A stretch of DNA of 64,000 nucleotides from an uncultured Flavobacteriales bacterium (GCA_943788405.1 CALSQD010000001.1:310001-374000); one strand, 5' to 3'. Positions 18,012-27,442 are shown, counted from the first letter of the stretch. Translations and numbers: made by a program. The notes: generated by a model not told the origin, from the letters alone.

Positions 18012-18731
18012 ATGTTAGAGCAAATAAAAACAAAAAACATCTTGTTTCTGGATATTGAAACTGTTCCGGTAAAAGAAAGTTTTGAAGATTTAGGTACTAC
18101 TTTCCAAACGCTATGGGCTGAAAAAACAATTTGGCAAAGAAAGGAGGAATACACTCCTAGTGAATTTTACAAACTAAAGGCTGGAGTTATGGCTGAATTT
18201 GCTAAAATTATTTGCATTTCTGTTGGCTATTTATTTACTGAAAAAGGAGAAAATCATTTTAGATTAAAATCCTTTTATGGAAATGATGAAAAACAGATTT
18301 TAACTGATTTTAACGAACTGCTAAATACACAATTCAACAAAAAACAACATCAACTTTGCGCTCATAACGGAAAGGAATTTGACTTTCCTTTTATTGCAAG
18401 ACGAACGCTTATAAACGGGCTAAAACTCCCTAAGTTATTGGATATTGCAGGAAAGAAACCTTGGGAAATTAATCATTTAGACACCATGGAGCTATGGCGT
18501 TTTGGAGATTATAAAAATTATACTTCAATAAAATTATTGGCTGCACTTTTCAATATCCCTACTCCAAAGGATGATATAGATGGCAGCCAAGTAGCAGGTA
18601 TTTATTGGAAAGAAAAGGACTTGGAACGCATAAAAATTTATTGCCAAAAAGATACTTTAACAGTAGCTCAACTCTTATTAAAATACAAAGGGGAAACACT
18701 TATATCAGAAAACAACATTGAGTTTGTTTAA
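18012..18731 (+). CDS. predicted 3'-5' exonuclease, PolB-exonuclease-like (DEDDy)
   Basis: 239-aa RNase H-fold exonuclease of the DNA polymerase B exo2 family. DEDD residues visible: D14 and E16 in FLDIETVPV, the middle aspartate in CAHNGKEFDFPFIARR, and YCQKDTLTVAQLLL, giving the Y-x3-D form of the last motif (DEDDy). There is no polymerase domain, so it is a stand-alone exonuclease, perhaps for DNA repair or RNA turnover. It begins directly after the hydrolase stop and ends the tight run; the ABC ATPase gene follows after 47 bases. Confidence 0.88.
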   Translation: MLEQIKTKNILFLDIETVPVKESFEDLGTTFQTLWAEKTIWQRKEEYTPSEFYKLKAGVMAEFAKIICISVGYLFTEKGENHFRLKSFYGNDEKQILTDFNELLNTQFNKKQHQLCAHNGKEFDFPFIARRTLINGLKLPKLLDIAGKKPWEINHLDTMELWRFGDYKNYTSIKLLAALFNIPTPKDDIDGSQVAGIYWKEKDLERIKIYCQKDTLTVAQLLLKYKGETLISENNIEFV

Positions 18732-18751
18732 ATAGAATTTAAAGTCTATTT
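18730..18751 (+). terminator. weak AT-rich hairpin after the exonuclease gene
   Basis: AAATAGA (18730-18736) pairs with TCTATTT (18745-18751) across an 8-base loop and is followed by TTAA. The stem is only 7 bp and AT-rich, so termination is possible but uncertain. Confidence 0.3.
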
Positions 18752-18778
18752 TTAACGACCTAAAAAATAAAGCAGAAG

Positions 18779-20578
18779 ATGGAAAATACATTATTGGAAT
18801 TTAAAAATTTAGTTACTGAATTTCACACAGAAGGAAAAACAGTTACTGCTGTAAATGGAGTAAGCTTTACCTTAAACAAAGGAGAGACAATTGGAATTGT
18901 TGGGGAATCAGGCTCAGGTAAATCAGTTACTTCACTTTCTGCAATGCGATTAATCCCTTCTCCGCCAGGTAAAATTAGTGGAGGAGAAATTATCTTTCAT
19001 CAAAAAGATAGAGCAACTACTGACCTTTTAGCAATTTCTGAAGAAGAAATGCGTAAATTCAGAGGGAATGATATCGCCATGATTTTCCAAGAACCAATGA
19101 CCTCTTTAAATCCTGTATTTACTTGTGGGGATCAAGTGATGGAAGCAATAATGTTGCATCAAAATTTAGATAAAGTAGCTGCAAAAGCACTAACAATAAA
19201 ATTATTTGAGGAAGTACAACTTCCTACTCCAGAAAGAATTTTTAGCACTTATCCTCATCAAATTTCAGGAGGACAAAAACAAAGAGTTATGATTGCTATG
19301 GCAATGAGTTGCCAGCCTTCTGTTTTAATTGCTGATGAGCCAACAACAGCCCTTGATGTTACGGTACAAAAAACTATTCTACACCTAATGCAAAACTTAC
19401 AAAAGGAACATGATATGGGAATTATATTCATCACCCATGATCTTGGTGTAATTGCTGAATTAGCCGATAAAGTTGTAGTAATGTATAAAGGGAATATTGT
19501 AGAACAAGGTAATGTTTGGGATATCTTTACCAATCCTCAACACCCATACACAAAAGGACTTTTAGCTTGTCGTCCTCCATTAGATAAACGCTATACTTCT
19601 TTGCCAACTGTTTCTGATTTTATGAAAATTGATGAAAGTGGAGAAATTATTGATAATGGTATTTCAGTAGCAGAATTTACCAAAGATTTAGCAATTCCTG
19701 AAAGCGAAAGAGCAGCAAGACAAAAAACACTTTTTGCTAAAGAACCTATCTTACAAATCAAGAATTTAAAAACTTACTTCCCTATTAAAAATGGTTTTTT
19801 TGGAGGAGTAACTGATCATGTAAAAGCAGTTGATAATATAACTTTTGATGTTTACCCTGGAGAAACTTTAGGGCTTGTTGGGGAAAGTGGATGTGGAAAA
19901 ACAACTTGTGGAAGAACAATAATCAGACTAGAAGAGCCTACTGAAGGGCAAATGATTTATAAAGGGCAGGATATTGCAAAAATGAATGCTGATGAACTAA
20001 GAGTATTCCGTAAAGATGTGCAAATTATCTTCCAAGACCCTTACTCGTCACTCAACCCAAGAATGACCATTGGAAATGCTATTATGGAGCCAATGCAAGT
20101 ACATGGAATTTTAGAAAATGATGAGCAAAGAAAGAAAAGAGTGGAAGAATTATTAACTCGTGTAAGTTTGGATCCTGCTCATTTCTATAGATACCCACAT
20201 GAATTTTCTGGAGGACAAAGACAAAGAATTGGAATTGCTAGAGCATTGGCTGTAAACCCTAAATTTATCATTTGTGATGAGTCTGTTTCTGCATTAGATG
20301 TATCGGTACAAGCACAAGTATTGAACTTACTAAACGAACTAAAAGAAGAGTTTGGATTGACTTATATTTTCATCTCACATGATTTATCAGTTGTAAAATA
20401 CATGAGCGATAGAATGGTTGTTATGCAAGCCGGAAAAATTGAGGAAATGGGAGATGCTGACCAAATTTACAACAAACCTGGAACACCTTATACTCAAAAA
20501 TTAATTGATGCTATTCCTGAAGGAAAATTAGAAGATATTAAACAACACTTGGAAAGTAAAGGGGTTAAGGTTTCTTAA
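18779..20578 (+). CDS. oligopeptide/microcin C-type ABC transporter, fused double ATPase
   Basis: 599-aa protein with two complete ABC ATPase domains, like YejF or a DppD-DppF fusion. The first has Walker A GIVGESGSGKSV, signature ISGGQKQRV and Walker B LIADEPTTALDV. The second has GLVGESGCGKTTC, FSGGQRQRIG and IICDESVSALDV. Each domain ends with the oligopeptide-specific tail (NPQHPYTKGLL and KPGTPYTQKLI). It would power peptide uptake with two permeases and a binding protein, none of which is in this window. It is preceded by a weak hairpin and a 47-base gap and faces scoB convergently. Confidence 0.95.
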   Translation: MENTLLEFKNLVTEFHTEGKTVTAVNGVSFTLNKGETIGIVGESGSGKSVTSLSAMRLIPSPPGKISGGEIIFHQKDRATTDLLAISEEEMRKFRGNDIAMIFQEPMTSLNPVFTCGDQVMEAIMLHQNLDKVAAKALTIKLFEEVQLPTPERIFSTYPHQISGGQKQRVMIAMAMSCQPSVLIADEPTTALDVTVQKTILHLMQNLQKEHDMGIIFITHDLGVIAELADKVVVMYKGNIVEQGNVWDIFTNPQHPYTKGLLACRPPLDKRYTSLPTVSDFMKIDESGEIIDNGISVAEFTKDLAIPESERAARQKTLFAKEPILQIKNLKTYFPIKNGFFGGVTDHVKAVDNITFDVYPGETLGLVGESGCGKTTCGRTIIRLEEPTEGQMIYKGQDIAKMNADELRVFRKDVQIIFQDPYSSLNPRMTIGNAIMEPMQVHGILENDEQRKKRVEELLTRVSLDPAHFYRYPHEFSGGQRQRIGIARALAVNPKFIICDESVSALDVSVQAQVLNLLNELKEEFGLTYIFISHDLSVVKYMSDRMVVMQAGKIEEMGDADQIYNKPGTPYTQKLIDAIPEGKLEDIKQHLESKGVKVS

Positions 20579-20598
20579 TCCTTTTTACAAAATAATTC

Positions 20599-21252
20599 TT
20601 AGAGTTGCATTTCAGGAATTTCACCTTCAATAATTAAATCTGCAGCAGTTGCATTTTTAATTTCTTCAACACTTACACCAGGAGCTCTTTCTAGGAGTTT
20701 AAATCCTTTATTAGTTACTTCCAAAACTGCTAAATTAGTTACTACTTTCTTTACGCAATTTACTCCTGTAATTGGCAGTGTAGATTGTTTTAAAATTTTG
20801 CTATCACCTGCACGATTGGTATGCATCATAGCTACAATAATATTGTCAGCAGAGGCTACTAAATCCATAGCACCACCCATACCTTTTACCATTTTACCTG
20901 GTATTTTCCAGTTGGCAATATCTCCATTTTCGGAAACCTCCATAGCTCCTAATACAGTAAGCTGAACATGCTGCCCTCTAATCATAGCAAAGGAAGTGGC
21001 TGAATCAAAAAGTACTGCCCCATCCAAAGTAGTAATGGTTTGTTTTCCTGCATTTATCAAATCTGGATCTTCCTCTCCCTCAAAAGGGAAAGGGCCCATT
21101 CCAAGTACTCCATTCTCTGATTGAAATTCAATATCAATTCCTTGTGGAATATAATTAGCAACCAAAGTTGGGATTCCTATACCTAGATTCACATAAGTAT
21201 TATGTTCTAGTTCTTGTGCGATTCTTTGTGCTATTTGATTTTTATTTAACAT
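20599..21252 (-). CDS. scoB: 3-oxoacid CoA-transferase subunit B
   Basis: 217-aa beta subunit of succinyl-CoA:3-ketoacid CoA transferase, which moves CoA between succinyl-CoA and acetoacetate in ketone-body or acetoacetate use. The catalytic glutamate is in FQSENGVLGMGPFP, and GKMVKGMGGAMDLV is a family hallmark. In most genomes scoA and scoB are adjacent; here they are separated by an S23 gene and inverted repeats. The ATG start lies directly against the 3' arm of that repeat (4 bases away), so its translation could be affected by folding. Confidence 0.95.
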   Translation of the reverse strand: MLNKNQIAQRIAQELEHNTYVNLGIGIPTLVANYIPQGIDIEFQSENGVLGMGPFPFEGEEDPDLINAGKQTITTLDGAVLFDSATSFAMIRGQHVQLTVLGAMEVSENGDIANWKIPGKMVKGMGGAMDLVASADNIIVAMMHTNRAGDSKILKQSTLPITGVNCVKKVVTNLAVLEVTNKGFKLLERAPGVSVEEIKNATAADLIIEGEIPEMQL

Positions 21253-21256
21253 AGTA

Positions 21257-21671
21257 TGATGTGCTAATTTGATGATGTGACAATCTGATAATTATTGAAT
21301 TTTTATAATTTTTTAGTTGATGAAATAATTTTTGATAACACTTTTGAGATGCTTATTACCTTCTCTTCTAAATCTACCCTACTAGGATAATTTTCTGATT
21401 TCTTACACAACTCTAACCAATAAGATGTTTCATCAGCTTCTTTTGCTGCTATCTTTAATTTATGAATAAAATCTGCTTTACTTTCAGCATTCTGAGCCTC
21501 TCTCACATTTGCGCCTATTGATGTTCCTGACCTAAAAATTTGATTTGCAATTTCAAATTGTTTATTTGCTTTCAATTGTTCTGCTAGTTTTATTATTTCT
21601 AAAGCAAACTCAACTGTAAGCTCAACAATTATATTTCTTTTATCAGTTCTCATTATCAAATTAGCACATCA
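21257..21671. repeat. 17-base perfect inverted repeat flanking the S23 gene
   Basis: TGATGTGCTAATTTGAT (21257-21273) and its exact inverse ATCAAATTAGCACATCA (21655-21671) enclose the S23 gene. Further in, CTGATAA (21285-21291) pairs with TTATCAG (21640-21646). In the scoA-to-scoB transcript these arms can form a long interrupted stem that brings the scoA end and scoB start together, with the S23 message as the loop. This looks like the stem of the 23S rRNA intervening sequences that carry S23 genes. Confidence 0.8.
21303..21653 (-). CDS. four-helix-bundle protein (S23 / 23S rRNA intervening-sequence family)
   Basis: 116-aa helical protein of the S23 family: FALEIIKLAEQLKANKQFEIANQIFRSGTSIGANVREAQNAES is the conserved core, followed by DFIHKLKIAAKEADETSYWLEL. 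Such proteins are encoded in rRNA intervening sequences and, as Avd, in diversity-generating retroelements; their cellular role is poorly known. No reverse transcriptase or variable repeat is nearby, so Avd is unlikely. A TTG at 21659 is in frame, but the ATG at 21653 fits better. That ATG sits just inside the flanking inverted repeat. The gene splits scoA from scoB on the same strand. Confidence 0.9.
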   Translation of the reverse strand: MRTDKRNIIVELTVEFALEIIKLAEQLKANKQFEIANQIFRSGTSIGANVREAQNAESKADFIHKLKIAAKEADETSYWLELCKKSENYPSRVDLEEKVISISKVLSKIISSTKKL

Positions 21672-21676
21672 ACTCA

Positions 21677-22378
21677 TTAAACGCGAGAGCGTGTTGTTTT
21701 TTGCTCAATGCGTTTTTCATATTTCTCTCCTTGCAGTATTCTTTGTACAAAAATTCCAGGGGTATGAATTTGATTGGGATCAAGCTCTCCTGCTGGCACT
21801 AACTCCTCTACCTCAGCAACCGTAATTTTTCCTGCCATTGCCATAAGCGGATTAAAGTTTCGTGCTGTTCCCTTAAAAATTAAGTTTCCAGCCGTGTCTC
21901 CTTTCCAAGCTTTTACAAATGCAAAATCAGCTGTAAGTGCTGTTTCCAAAATATGTGGCTTACCATTATATTCACGAACCTCTTTTCCTTCAGCTACTTC
22001 CGTACCATATCCTGCAGGAGTAAAAAAAGCAGGGATTCCTGCACCACCCGCTCTACATCTTTCAGCTAAAGAACCTTGCGGTATCAAATCTACCTCCAAT
22101 TCACCACTCAACATTTGTCTTTCAAACTCAGCATTTTCACCAACATATGAAGAAATCATTTTTTTAATTTGCTTTCTTTGCAATAAAAGTCCTAAACCAA
22201 AATCATCTACTCCTGCATTATTGGAGATACAAGTCAAACCAAAAATATCTTTTTTTGAAAGTGCCGCTATTGCATTTTCAGGAATTCCTGAAAGTCCAAA
22301 ACCACCAACCATAAAGGTCATATCACTTATTACTCCATCAAGAGCTTCATCAATTGTTTTTACTACTTTATTTATCAT
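21677..22378 (-). CDS. scoA: 3-oxoacid CoA-transferase subunit A
   Basis: 233-aa alpha subunit of the succinyl-CoA:3-ketoacid CoA transferase. [18 protein letters not shown] is the typical N-terminal CoA-binding loop, with [16 protein letters not shown] and [20 protein letters not shown] further on. The C-terminus is complete for the family ([11 protein letters not shown]). It ends 5 bases before the outer edge of the S23 inverted repeat. It starts 3 bases after the upstream penicillin-binding protein gene on the same strand, so read-through transcription is likely. Confidence 0.95.
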   Translation of the reverse strand: MINKVVKTIDEALDGVISDMTFMVGGFGLSGIPENAIAALSKKDIFGLTCISNNAGVDDFGLGLLLQRKQIKKMISSYVGENAEFERQMLSGELEVDLIPQGSLAERCRAGGAGIPAFFTPAGYGTEVAEGKEVREYNGKPHILETALTADFAFVKAWKGDTAGNLIFKGTARNFNPLMAMAGKITVAEVEELVPAGELDPNQIHTPGIFVQRILQGEKYEKRIEQKTTRSRV

Positions 22379-22381
22379 AAC

Positions 22382-24637
22382 TTAAAATTCTTCATCAAAT
22401 TCATCAGTACCAATACCATTTGTTGCCTCACCACAATCTAGCTTTACATCTATTGCTTTTGGAATATCAAAATCAATTGGGTAAATTCCTGTCTCCAAAG
22501 TATCCGCATATACCCTTTGCATATATTCTGCAAAAACAGGTAATGCCATATTGGCTCCTTGCCCGTAATGTATCGTTCTAAAATGTGCTGCTCTATCCTC
22601 ACAACCACTCCAAACACCTGTTACTAAATTAGGTGTTATCCCCATAAAATATCCATCTGATTGGTTTTGGGTAGTTCCTGTTTTTCCTCCCATTTCATTT
22701 TCAAAACCATACCTAAAACGCAAACGAACACCTGTTCCTTTTTTCAAACCATCAACTGGACTAGAGACCCCATCAACAACTCCTTGTAACAACCTCACCA
22801 TCAAATCAGCTGTTTCTTTACTCATAGCTTCCTGAGTTTTAGGTTCAAAATCTTCTAATACTACTCCATTTTTATCCTCAATTCTAGTAACAAAAATAGG
22901 CTCTGTCCATACTCCTTTATTTACAAAAGTAGAATAGGCTCCTACCATTTCATAAACAGATAAATCAAAAGTTCCTAAACAAAGTGAGGGTACAGCTAAA
23001 ATTTTAGATTGAATTCCAATCTTCTTAGCTAAATCAACTACAGCATGTGGGCCGAATTGTTTCATGATATAAGCAGTAACCGTATTTATGGAATTTGCCA
23101 AACCAAACTTTAAGGTTAATGACATTTCATCAAACTCATCACCTGAATTTTTTGGCACCCAATCTTTTTCAAGCCCCCATCTTTTTTTATCAAAAACAAC
23201 AGGGACATTTGAAATTTCATAACAAGGGGTATAGCCCTCTTGAATTGCTAAAGAGTATAAAAATGGTTTGAATGTAGATCCTACTTGTCGTTTTCCTATT
23301 TTAACATGGTCGTACTTAAAATGTTTATAATTTATCCCTCCAACATAAGCTTTTACATGCCCTGTTTTCGGGTCCATACTCATCATGCCGCTATGGATAA
23401 AAAACTTATTATACTTTATAGAATCTCTAGGGGAAAGAACAGTATCTATCTCTCCATCCCAAGAGAATAAAGTCATAGGCACTTTCTTTTTAAAGATTGT
23501 TCTTATTTCTTTTTGAGATTTTCCGGCTTTCTTTAATTTTCTGTAACGCTCAGAACGCTTCATTCCTTGATCAATAATTGCATCTATTTGCTCCCACTGA
23601 AAATCATCAGGATAAGGTGCTTTAGTGTAGCCTTTCCAGTGGGTGTTAAAATCTTTTTGCAATGAAGAAATATGAGTACGCATTCCCTCTTCAGCAAACT
23701 GTTGCAAACGAGAATTAATAGTTGTATAAACCTTTAAACCATCTGTATAAACATTATAATTTGTGCCATCAGGTTTGGTATTATTAGCACACCATTTTTT
23801 TAATTCCCCTCTTAAATACTCTCTAAAATATGGTGCCAAACCTTCATTATGACTTGCTTTTTTGAAATTAAGCACAATAGGCATTTGCACTAAAGTATCA
23901 TGTAATGAATCTGAAATCACTTCATATTTTCTCATTTGATGAAGTACAACATTTCTTCTTCCTTCTGTTAGTTCTAATCTTCTGTTTGGGTTATAAAGGG
24001 CTGGATTTTTTAGCATACCAACCAACATTGCAGACTCTTCAACATCTAGTTCAATTGGTGCTTTGTTAAAATAAACTTGTGCTGCCGACTTAATTCCAAC
24101 TGCATTATTTACCCAATCAAAACGGTTGAGATACATAGTTAATATCTCGTCCTTAGTATATCGCTTTTCCAGTTGAGCTGCAATAATCCATTCTTTAAAT
24201 TTTTGCATAACCCTTTCTATTCCTGAACTTGGTTGTTCAGTAAATAGCATCTTTGCTAGCTGTTGAGTAATAGTACTTGCTCCTCCTGAACTTTTCTTTC
24301 CTGTTACTGCTCCAAAAATTGCTCTTAACAATGCTCTACCATCAATTCCAGAATGATCTCTAAAACGCACATCCTCAGTTGAAATTAATGCGCTAATTAA
24401 ATTTTCTGGCAACTCATTGTATCTAGCTCTACTTCTGTTTTCAAAAAAGTATTTTCCTAAAACAACTCCATCTTCTGATATAATTTCAGTTGCTAAATTA
24501 TTTTTTGGATTTTCTAATTGATCAAAAGTTGGTAAGTCGCCAAAAACACCAATTGCTGTTAGCTGAACTAGTAGAAACAATCCTAAAAAAGGGCTTATAA
24601 CAATAAGCCACAATGATATTATTTTAAATTTATTCAT
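22382..24637 (-). CDS. penicillin-binding protein 1A (bifunctional glycosyltransferase/transpeptidase)
   Basis: 751-aa class A PBP that polymerises and cross-links peptidoglycan at the periplasmic face. One N-terminal anchor helix (residues 7-30) is followed by a GT51 domain with LISTEDVRFRDHSGID and the STITQQLAK motif. The transpeptidase domain has the active-site S-x-x-K in GSTFKPFLYSL and a late GGKTGTTQNQSDGYF box. The acidic tail (DEFDEEF) is common in such proteins. The start overlaps the end of gldH by 8 bases, and scoA follows after 3 bases, forming a minus-strand run holB-ricT-gldH-pbp-scoA. Confidence 0.96.
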   Translation of the reverse strand: MNKFKIISLWLIVISPFLGLFLLVQLTAIGVFGDLPTFDQLENPKNNLATEIISEDGVVLGKYFFENRSRARYNELPENLISALISTEDVRFRDHSGIDGRALLRAIFGAVTGKKSSGGASTITQQLAKMLFTEQPSSGIERVMQKFKEWIIAAQLEKRYTKDEILTMYLNRFDWVNNAVGIKSAAQVYFNKAPIELDVEESAMLVGMLKNPALYNPNRRLELTEGRRNVVLHQMRKYEVISDSLHDTLVQMPIVLNFKKASHNEGLAPYFREYLRGELKKWCANNTKPDGTNYNVYTDGLKVYTTINSRLQQFAEEGMRTHISSLQKDFNTHWKGYTKAPYPDDFQWEQIDAIIDQGMKRSERYRKLKKAGKSQKEIRTIFKKKVPMTLFSWDGEIDTVLSPRDSIKYNKFFIHSGMMSMDPKTGHVKAYVGGINYKHFKYDHVKIGKRQVGSTFKPFLYSLAIQEGYTPCYEISNVPVVFDKKRWGLEKDWVPKNSGDEFDEMSLTLKFGLANSINTVTAYIMKQFGPHAVVDLAKKIGIQSKILAVPSLCLGTFDLSVYEMVGAYSTFVNKGVWTEPIFVTRIEDKNGVVLEDFEPKTQEAMSKETADLMVRLLQGVVDGVSSPVDGLKKGTGVRLRFRYGFENEMGGKTGTTQNQSDGYFMGITPNLVTGVWSGCEDRAAHFRTIHYGQGANMALPVFAEYMQRVYADTLETGIYPIDFDIPKAIDVKLDCGEATNGIGTDEFDEEF

Positions 24638-25094
24638 CTTGCTTTTGAATACTTATACCAATAGCTGAAATATGACTTAACGCTTGTATTTTTTCAAGCT
24701 TACCGTAACGCATTGCTTGTTCAATTTCAATAGTAAAATTTCCTTTTTTATCAAAAATCTTATCTTTTTTATATTTCACTTCTAGCTCTCTAATATCACC
24801 AACTCCTGTACCTAGCCACATTCCTTCTTTATTAGCCAACATTACCTCAAGTGTATCTACTTTATCTGATTTAACGAATAAAAATAGATTCTGAAAATCA
24901 TAATCAACTGTATGTCTAACTTTAATTATTAGCTGATTTTTACTTGTAGTATCAGCAACTGAATAATTAAAAACTACACTACTATCTGCATTCCATTGTT
25001 TATCTTCAAATGATCTATAATCTTCAAAAACAGTATTGCTATTACATGAAACTAGTGCTATTGCAAAAAGAAATATCCAACTATTTTTTTTCAC
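24630..25094 (-). CDS. gldH: gliding motility lipoprotein GldH
   Basis: 154-aa outer-membrane or periplasmic lipoprotein required for gliding in Flavobacterium and associated with the T9SS machinery. The frame is open further upstream inside ricT, but that part is lysine-rich and overlaps the ricT tail in another frame. The GTG at 25094 gives a proper lipoprotein signal (KKNSWIFLFAIALVSC, lipobox LVSC, cysteine 17). After it come VFEDYRSFEDKQWNAD and the family-typical beta-rich body ending SHISAIGISIQK. The start overlaps the ricT stop by 14 bases, which suggests coupled translation. Confidence 0.85.
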   Translation of the reverse strand: MKKNSWIFLFAIALVSCNSNTVFEDYRSFEDKQWNADSSVVFNYSVADTTSKNQLIIKVRHTVDYDFQNLFLFVKSDKVDTLEVMLANKEGMWLGTGVGDIRELEVKYKKDKIFDKKGNFTIEIEQAMRYGKLEKIQALSHISAIGISIQKQDE

Positions 25095-26229
25095 TATTTT
25101 GCTTTTTATTTCTTGCTTTTTCTCTATTTTTTTTGAACTTATTTCTTCTATCTTGTCTTTTTGGTTTAGATTTTTTCTTATCAAAACGACCAATATTGTC
25201 CTGACCCATTGCATCCTCAAACGACACTTCTTTTTGCTCAATTTCAATTACAAAACTCTCAAAGCTTGCAGGTAATTCTCCTTTTTTATTTAATGCAATA
25301 ATTTTATTTACATTTTCAATTGTCAATTCTAAAAAATCTCCTGGATTATCAGGATTAAAATAAAATAACACCCCTTTAAAAACATCTAGTTTTACAAATT
25401 TTGCGTTCCCTTTTTTAGATTTTAGCTGAACTTTTGTGCTCGGAAAACCTTTTAGCGCCTCAGTATATCCATCCAATTCAAAGTTTAAACAACACTTTAA
25501 TCTTCCGCATTGCCCTGAAATTTTTTGAGGATTAATTGAAAGTTGTTGATACCTAGCTGCATTGGTAGACACTGAAGGAAAATCAGTCATCCAAGTAGAA
25601 CAACAAAGCTCTCTACCGCACGAGCCAATTCCTCCAATTTTTGCAGCCTCTTGTCTTACTCCAATCTGACGCATTTCAACTCTTACCCCAAAATTTCTAG
25701 AGTATTCTCTTATCAACTCTCTAAAATCAACTCTTTTTTCAGCTGTATAATAGAAAGTTGCTTTAGAATTATCTCCTTGAAACTCAACATCAGTAAGTTT
25801 CATTTCTAATTTATGCTCTTCAATAATTCGTTTTGCCTTCACCAAAATTTCGTCCTCATTAGCTACTGCATCCTTCCATTTCTGCAAGTCATTTTCAGAA
25901 GCTATTCGATATAACTTTTTTATTGGATCCTTCTCAACATTTCTATTTTTACGCTTTATCTGCAAGGCAACTAACTCGCCCTTCATGGTAACTTTACCTA
26001 TATCATGCCCTGATTTGTCTCCTTGAACAGCTACCCAATCCCCACTACTAAGATCAAGGTTATCTGAATTTATATAAAAATCTTTTCTGTCGCGCTTAAA
26101 TTGCACTTCAACAAGGCTACTATTATCACTTTTTGGGGCATCAATCTGGTATAACCAATCAAAGACAGTGCTATTAGCTGACCCTCTTTTTTCGGAAACC
26201 TCACATGTACTACAATTACTACAACCCAT
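25081..26229 (-). CDS. ricT: RicT/YaaT-like regulatory iron-sulfur protein (PSP1 domain)
   Basis: 382-aa protein with a PSP1 C-terminal domain, related to Bacillus RicT (YaaT), part of a complex that binds Fe-S clusters and affects RNase Y-dependent RNA processing. The N-terminus MGCSNCSTC and the central GIGSCGRELCCSTW and SGQCGRLKCCLNFE motifs supply many cysteines. In Bacteroidota the gene is regularly next to gldH and holB, as here. The C-terminal ~40 residues are highly basic (KKSKPKRQDRRNKFKK) and may bind RNA. It lies 5 bases downstream of holB. The role in this organism is inferred only from family. Confidence 0.9.
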   Translation of the reverse strand: MGCSNCSTCEVSEKRGSANSTVFDWLYQIDAPKSDNSSLVEVQFKRDRKDFYINSDNLDLSSGDWVAVQGDKSGHDIGKVTMKGELVALQIKRKNRNVEKDPIKKLYRIASENDLQKWKDAVANEDEILVKAKRIIEEHKLEMKLTDVEFQGDNSKATFYYTAEKRVDFRELIREYSRNFGVRVEMRQIGVRQEAAKIGGIGSCGRELCCSTWMTDFPSVSTNAARYQQLSINPQKISGQCGRLKCCLNFELDGYTEALKGFPSTKVQLKSKKGNAKFVKLDVFKGVLFYFNPDNPGDFLELTIENVNKIIALNKKGELPASFESFVIEIEQKEVSFEDAMGQDNIGRFDKKKSKPKRQDRRNKFKKNREKARNKKQNSEKK

Positions 26230-26234
26230 TTGTT

Positions 26235-27386
26235 TTATTTTATTGCAAACTTACGCTTAAGTTTTAAGAATTTCACCATTTGGAGTGATAGCTCAAAAAA
26301 TAAGATTTTAGCGTTTGCATTTCGGTTAATTGCTTTTATTGATTCTTCTAATTTCTCAACTATCAAAACACTATTTTCCTCATGTATGAAAGGTGAAAAT
26401 TTAGTTAAAAAAGCAAGTTCATTTTCATTTGTTTTAAGGAGTGAGTTACTAGCAAAGTTATAAATAAGGCACTCCCTAACCATTTTTATTGCATAGGACA
26501 AAAATAATTTCTGCTGTTTTCTTCCTTTTACTGAAAGTTCATCTACCCACTTTGAAATTCCTTGAACATCCATTTTATAGGACAATCGCATCCAGGATGA
26601 GAAATCATTGAACAAATCCAGATTGCTTTCTTTATCGGCAAGAATTTGACTAATTTTTCCCAAATCAGCATCTGTTAAGTTCCTTAGTTGTTTGGCTTTT
26701 TCTAATGAGAGTACATTTTCACCAAAATGACTAAGGATATCTTCAGCTGTAAAGTCAGGAATTTTTATCGTTTGTAACCTAGAAATAATAGTTGGCAATA
26801 ACTGGTTAGCATTCTCACTCACTAAAAGAAAAATAGTGCCTTTAGGAGGTTCTTCAAACAACTTCAATAATTTATTGGATACCTCTAAATTCATTCTTTC
26901 TGGCATCCAAATTAGCACAACTCTATAATCAGCCTCATAATTTTTAAGACTCAATTTTTTATGAATATTATTTGCCTCATCCTTATAAATTGAACCTTGT
27001 TGCCCTGTCTTATTCTCTGTCCCAAAAGAATCAATCCAATCATTTAAAGATCCATAATAATTATTTGTTATGAAATCACGCCACTGCCCAACAAAATGAT
27101 CACTTACAGGAGCCTTAACACTATTCACTTTTAAAACTGGAAATATAATATGTAAATCAGGATGAGATAAATTGTTGTACTTTAAACAAGAAGAACAAGT
27201 GTTACAAGAATCATGTTCAAGCTTGCTTTCGCAATTTAAAAATTGAGCATAAGCTAGCGCTAATGCCAATTTTGCACTACCACTTTTCCCTGAAAATAAT
27301 TGAGCATGACTAACACGATTATTCCTAACCCCCTCAATCAGTTGCTTTTTCGTATTTAAATTTCCTACTATCTCCTTAAATAACAT
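26235..27386 (-). CDS. holB: DNA polymerase III subunit delta'
   Basis: 383-aa clamp-loader subunit of the AAA+ fold. The N-terminus MLFKEIVGNLNTKKQL and SHAQLFSGKSGSAKL (a modified Walker A) are followed by a zinc ribbon, CNTCSSCLKYNNLSHPDLH, and a sensor-like ISRLQTIKIP segment. It loads the sliding clamp together with DnaX and HolA. It heads the minus-strand run holB-ricT-gldH-pbp-scoA and is divergent from pgk across 68 bases. A minus-strand TACATTTG at 27411-27404 is a possible -7 element 18 bases before the ATG. Confidence 0.92.
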   Translation of the reverse strand: MLFKEIVGNLNTKKQLIEGVRNNRVSHAQLFSGKSGSAKLALALAYAQFLNCESKLEHDSCNTCSSCLKYNNLSHPDLHIIFPVLKVNSVKAPVSDHFVGQWRDFITNNYYGSLNDWIDSFGTENKTGQQGSIYKDEANNIHKKLSLKNYEADYRVVLIWMPERMNLEVSNKLLKLFEEPPKGTIFLLVSENANQLLPTIISRLQTIKIPDFTAEDILSHFGENVLSLEKAKQLRNLTDADLGKISQILADKESNLDLFNDFSSWMRLSYKMDVQGISKWVDELSVKGRKQQKLFLSYAIKMVRECLIYNFASNSLLKTNENELAFLTKFSPFIHEENSVLIVEKLEESIKAINRNANAKILFFELSLQMVKFLKLKRKFAIK

Positions 27387-27442
27387 TCAAAAATTCTTTA
27401 TGTCAAATGTAAATAAATTGTGGCAAATTTTAGCATTTATTT

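Noticed and set aside
21303-21653. S23 protein as Avd of a diversity-generating retroelement
   Set aside because: No reverse transcriptase, template repeat or variable repeat occurs nearby.
21774-22385. 203-aa open frame on the plus strand opposite scoA
   Set aside because: scoA has clear family motifs on the other strand; the plus-strand product is a Ser/Pro-rich antisense translation with no recognisable domain.
24630-25247. GldH as a 205-aa protein from the upstream ATG
   Set aside because: The first 51 residues overlap ricT in another frame, are Lys-rich and would bury the lipoprotein signal; GTG at 25094 gives a proper signal peptide.
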